Assembly (NCBI GenBank): GCA_938018045.1 | Contig: CALIIP010000107.1 | Span: 1-12,991, forward strand | Direction: 5' to 3' | Source: an uncultured Flavobacteriaceae bacterium | GTDB lineage: Bacteria; Bacteroidota; Bacteroidia; Flavobacteriales; Flavobacteriaceae | DNA: 12,991 nucleotides | In this document: one piece after another, positions 12,903 to 12,991 of the stretch | Numbering within the stretch: position 1 is the first letter of the stretch | How the letters are laid out: each line of letters starts with the position of its first letter | Notes under the pieces: generated by a model | Databases searched by the model: none | The model's input: the letters and a program-made list of their open reading frames with translations, nothing else | Told to the model about the DNA's origin: nothing | Translations under genes and position numbers: made by a program

Positions 12903-12991
12903 TTATTCTATAACTCTTACGTCAACCGCGTTTAATCCTTTTTTTCCTTGGGTTAGATCGAATTCAACTTCATCGCCTTCGCGAATCTCAT
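12903..12991 (-). CDS. Cold-shock protein (CspA family), 3' end
   Basis: Only the last 29 codons are inside the window; the start lies beyond the right edge. The residues 'EIREGDEVEFDLTQGKKGLN' then 'AVDVRVIE' match the end of the cold-shock domain, where E-G-x-x-V-E-F and G-x-x-A-x-x-V are conserved. The fold is a small OB-type beta-barrel that binds single-stranded RNA and DNA and melts mRNA secondary structure, often induced by cold or growth changes. The final E before the stop is where single-domain proteins of about 65 residues end, so this is probably such a protein. A strong terminator follows about 22 bp after the stop. The family call is confident despite truncation. Confidence 0.93.
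   Translation of the reverse strand, partial: EIREGDEVEFDLTQGKKGLNAVDVRVIE

Noticed and set aside
1..12991. tRNA, rRNA or complete insertion sequence
   Set aside because: No cloverleaf, rRNA-like stretch or transposase-like protein was seen on either strand by eye. A tRNAscan-SE and Infernal run would settle the RNA part.

Overview
The window looks like a chromosomal stretch from a member of the Flavobacteriaceae (Bacteroidota). The DNA is AT-rich. Probable promoters carry the Bacteroidota-type TAnnTTTG -7 element rather than an E. coli-type -10 box, and strong Shine-Dalgarno sequences are not obvious. The proteins also fit: a SusR/HTCS-like AraC output domain, BlaI plus an M56 peptidase of the Bacteroidota type, and a lipid-anchored subtilase. 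I cannot name the genus.

Layout. (1) 1-3084, plus strand: the end of an AraC-type regulator; a tandem pair of NTF2/SnoaL-like secreted proteins, the first with a lipobox and the second without; and a BBE-type FAD-dependent oxidoreductase that probably shares a transcript with the second copy. (2) 3085-3826: non-coding DNA with hairpins and repeat copy A. (3) 3827-7983: a compact, visibly AT-richer three-gene unit, made of a BlaI-family repressor, an M56 (BlaR1/MecR1-like) membrane peptidase whose C-terminal half is a DUF4097-like beta-repeat domain, and an exported serine hydrolase with a CBM9/DOMON-like N-terminal domain. The genes touch or overlap by one base and follow a double BlaI-type operator inside a promoter. 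(4) 7984-9404: non-coding DNA with repeat copy B (diverged from copy A), a doubtful small minus-strand gene, and two 101-bp tandem units that each carry a long hairpin. (5) 9405-12991: a secreted lipocalin-like hypothetical protein (+), a DUF937-like protein (-), a lipid-anchored subtilisin-like protease with I9 propeptide (-), a membrane-anchored zinc-ribbon protein (+) and the 3' end of a cold-shock protein gene (-). Clear hairpin terminators lie between several of these.

How the genes may work together. The most interesting unit is 3827-7983. By family logic, the M56 peptidase would sense an envelope signal through its periplasmic DUF4097-like domain and inactivate the BlaI repressor. That would release the operator and raise synthesis of the whole operon, including the hydrolase. 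The classical penicillin-binding sensor domain is absent, so the signal is probably not a beta-lactam. The unit lies between two diverged copies of a roughly 330-bp repeat, which suggests it could have moved or been inserted as a block. The AraC regulator at the left edge may act on a pair of GGTCTAAA direct repeats, 21 bp apart, just upstream of the first NTF2-like gene.
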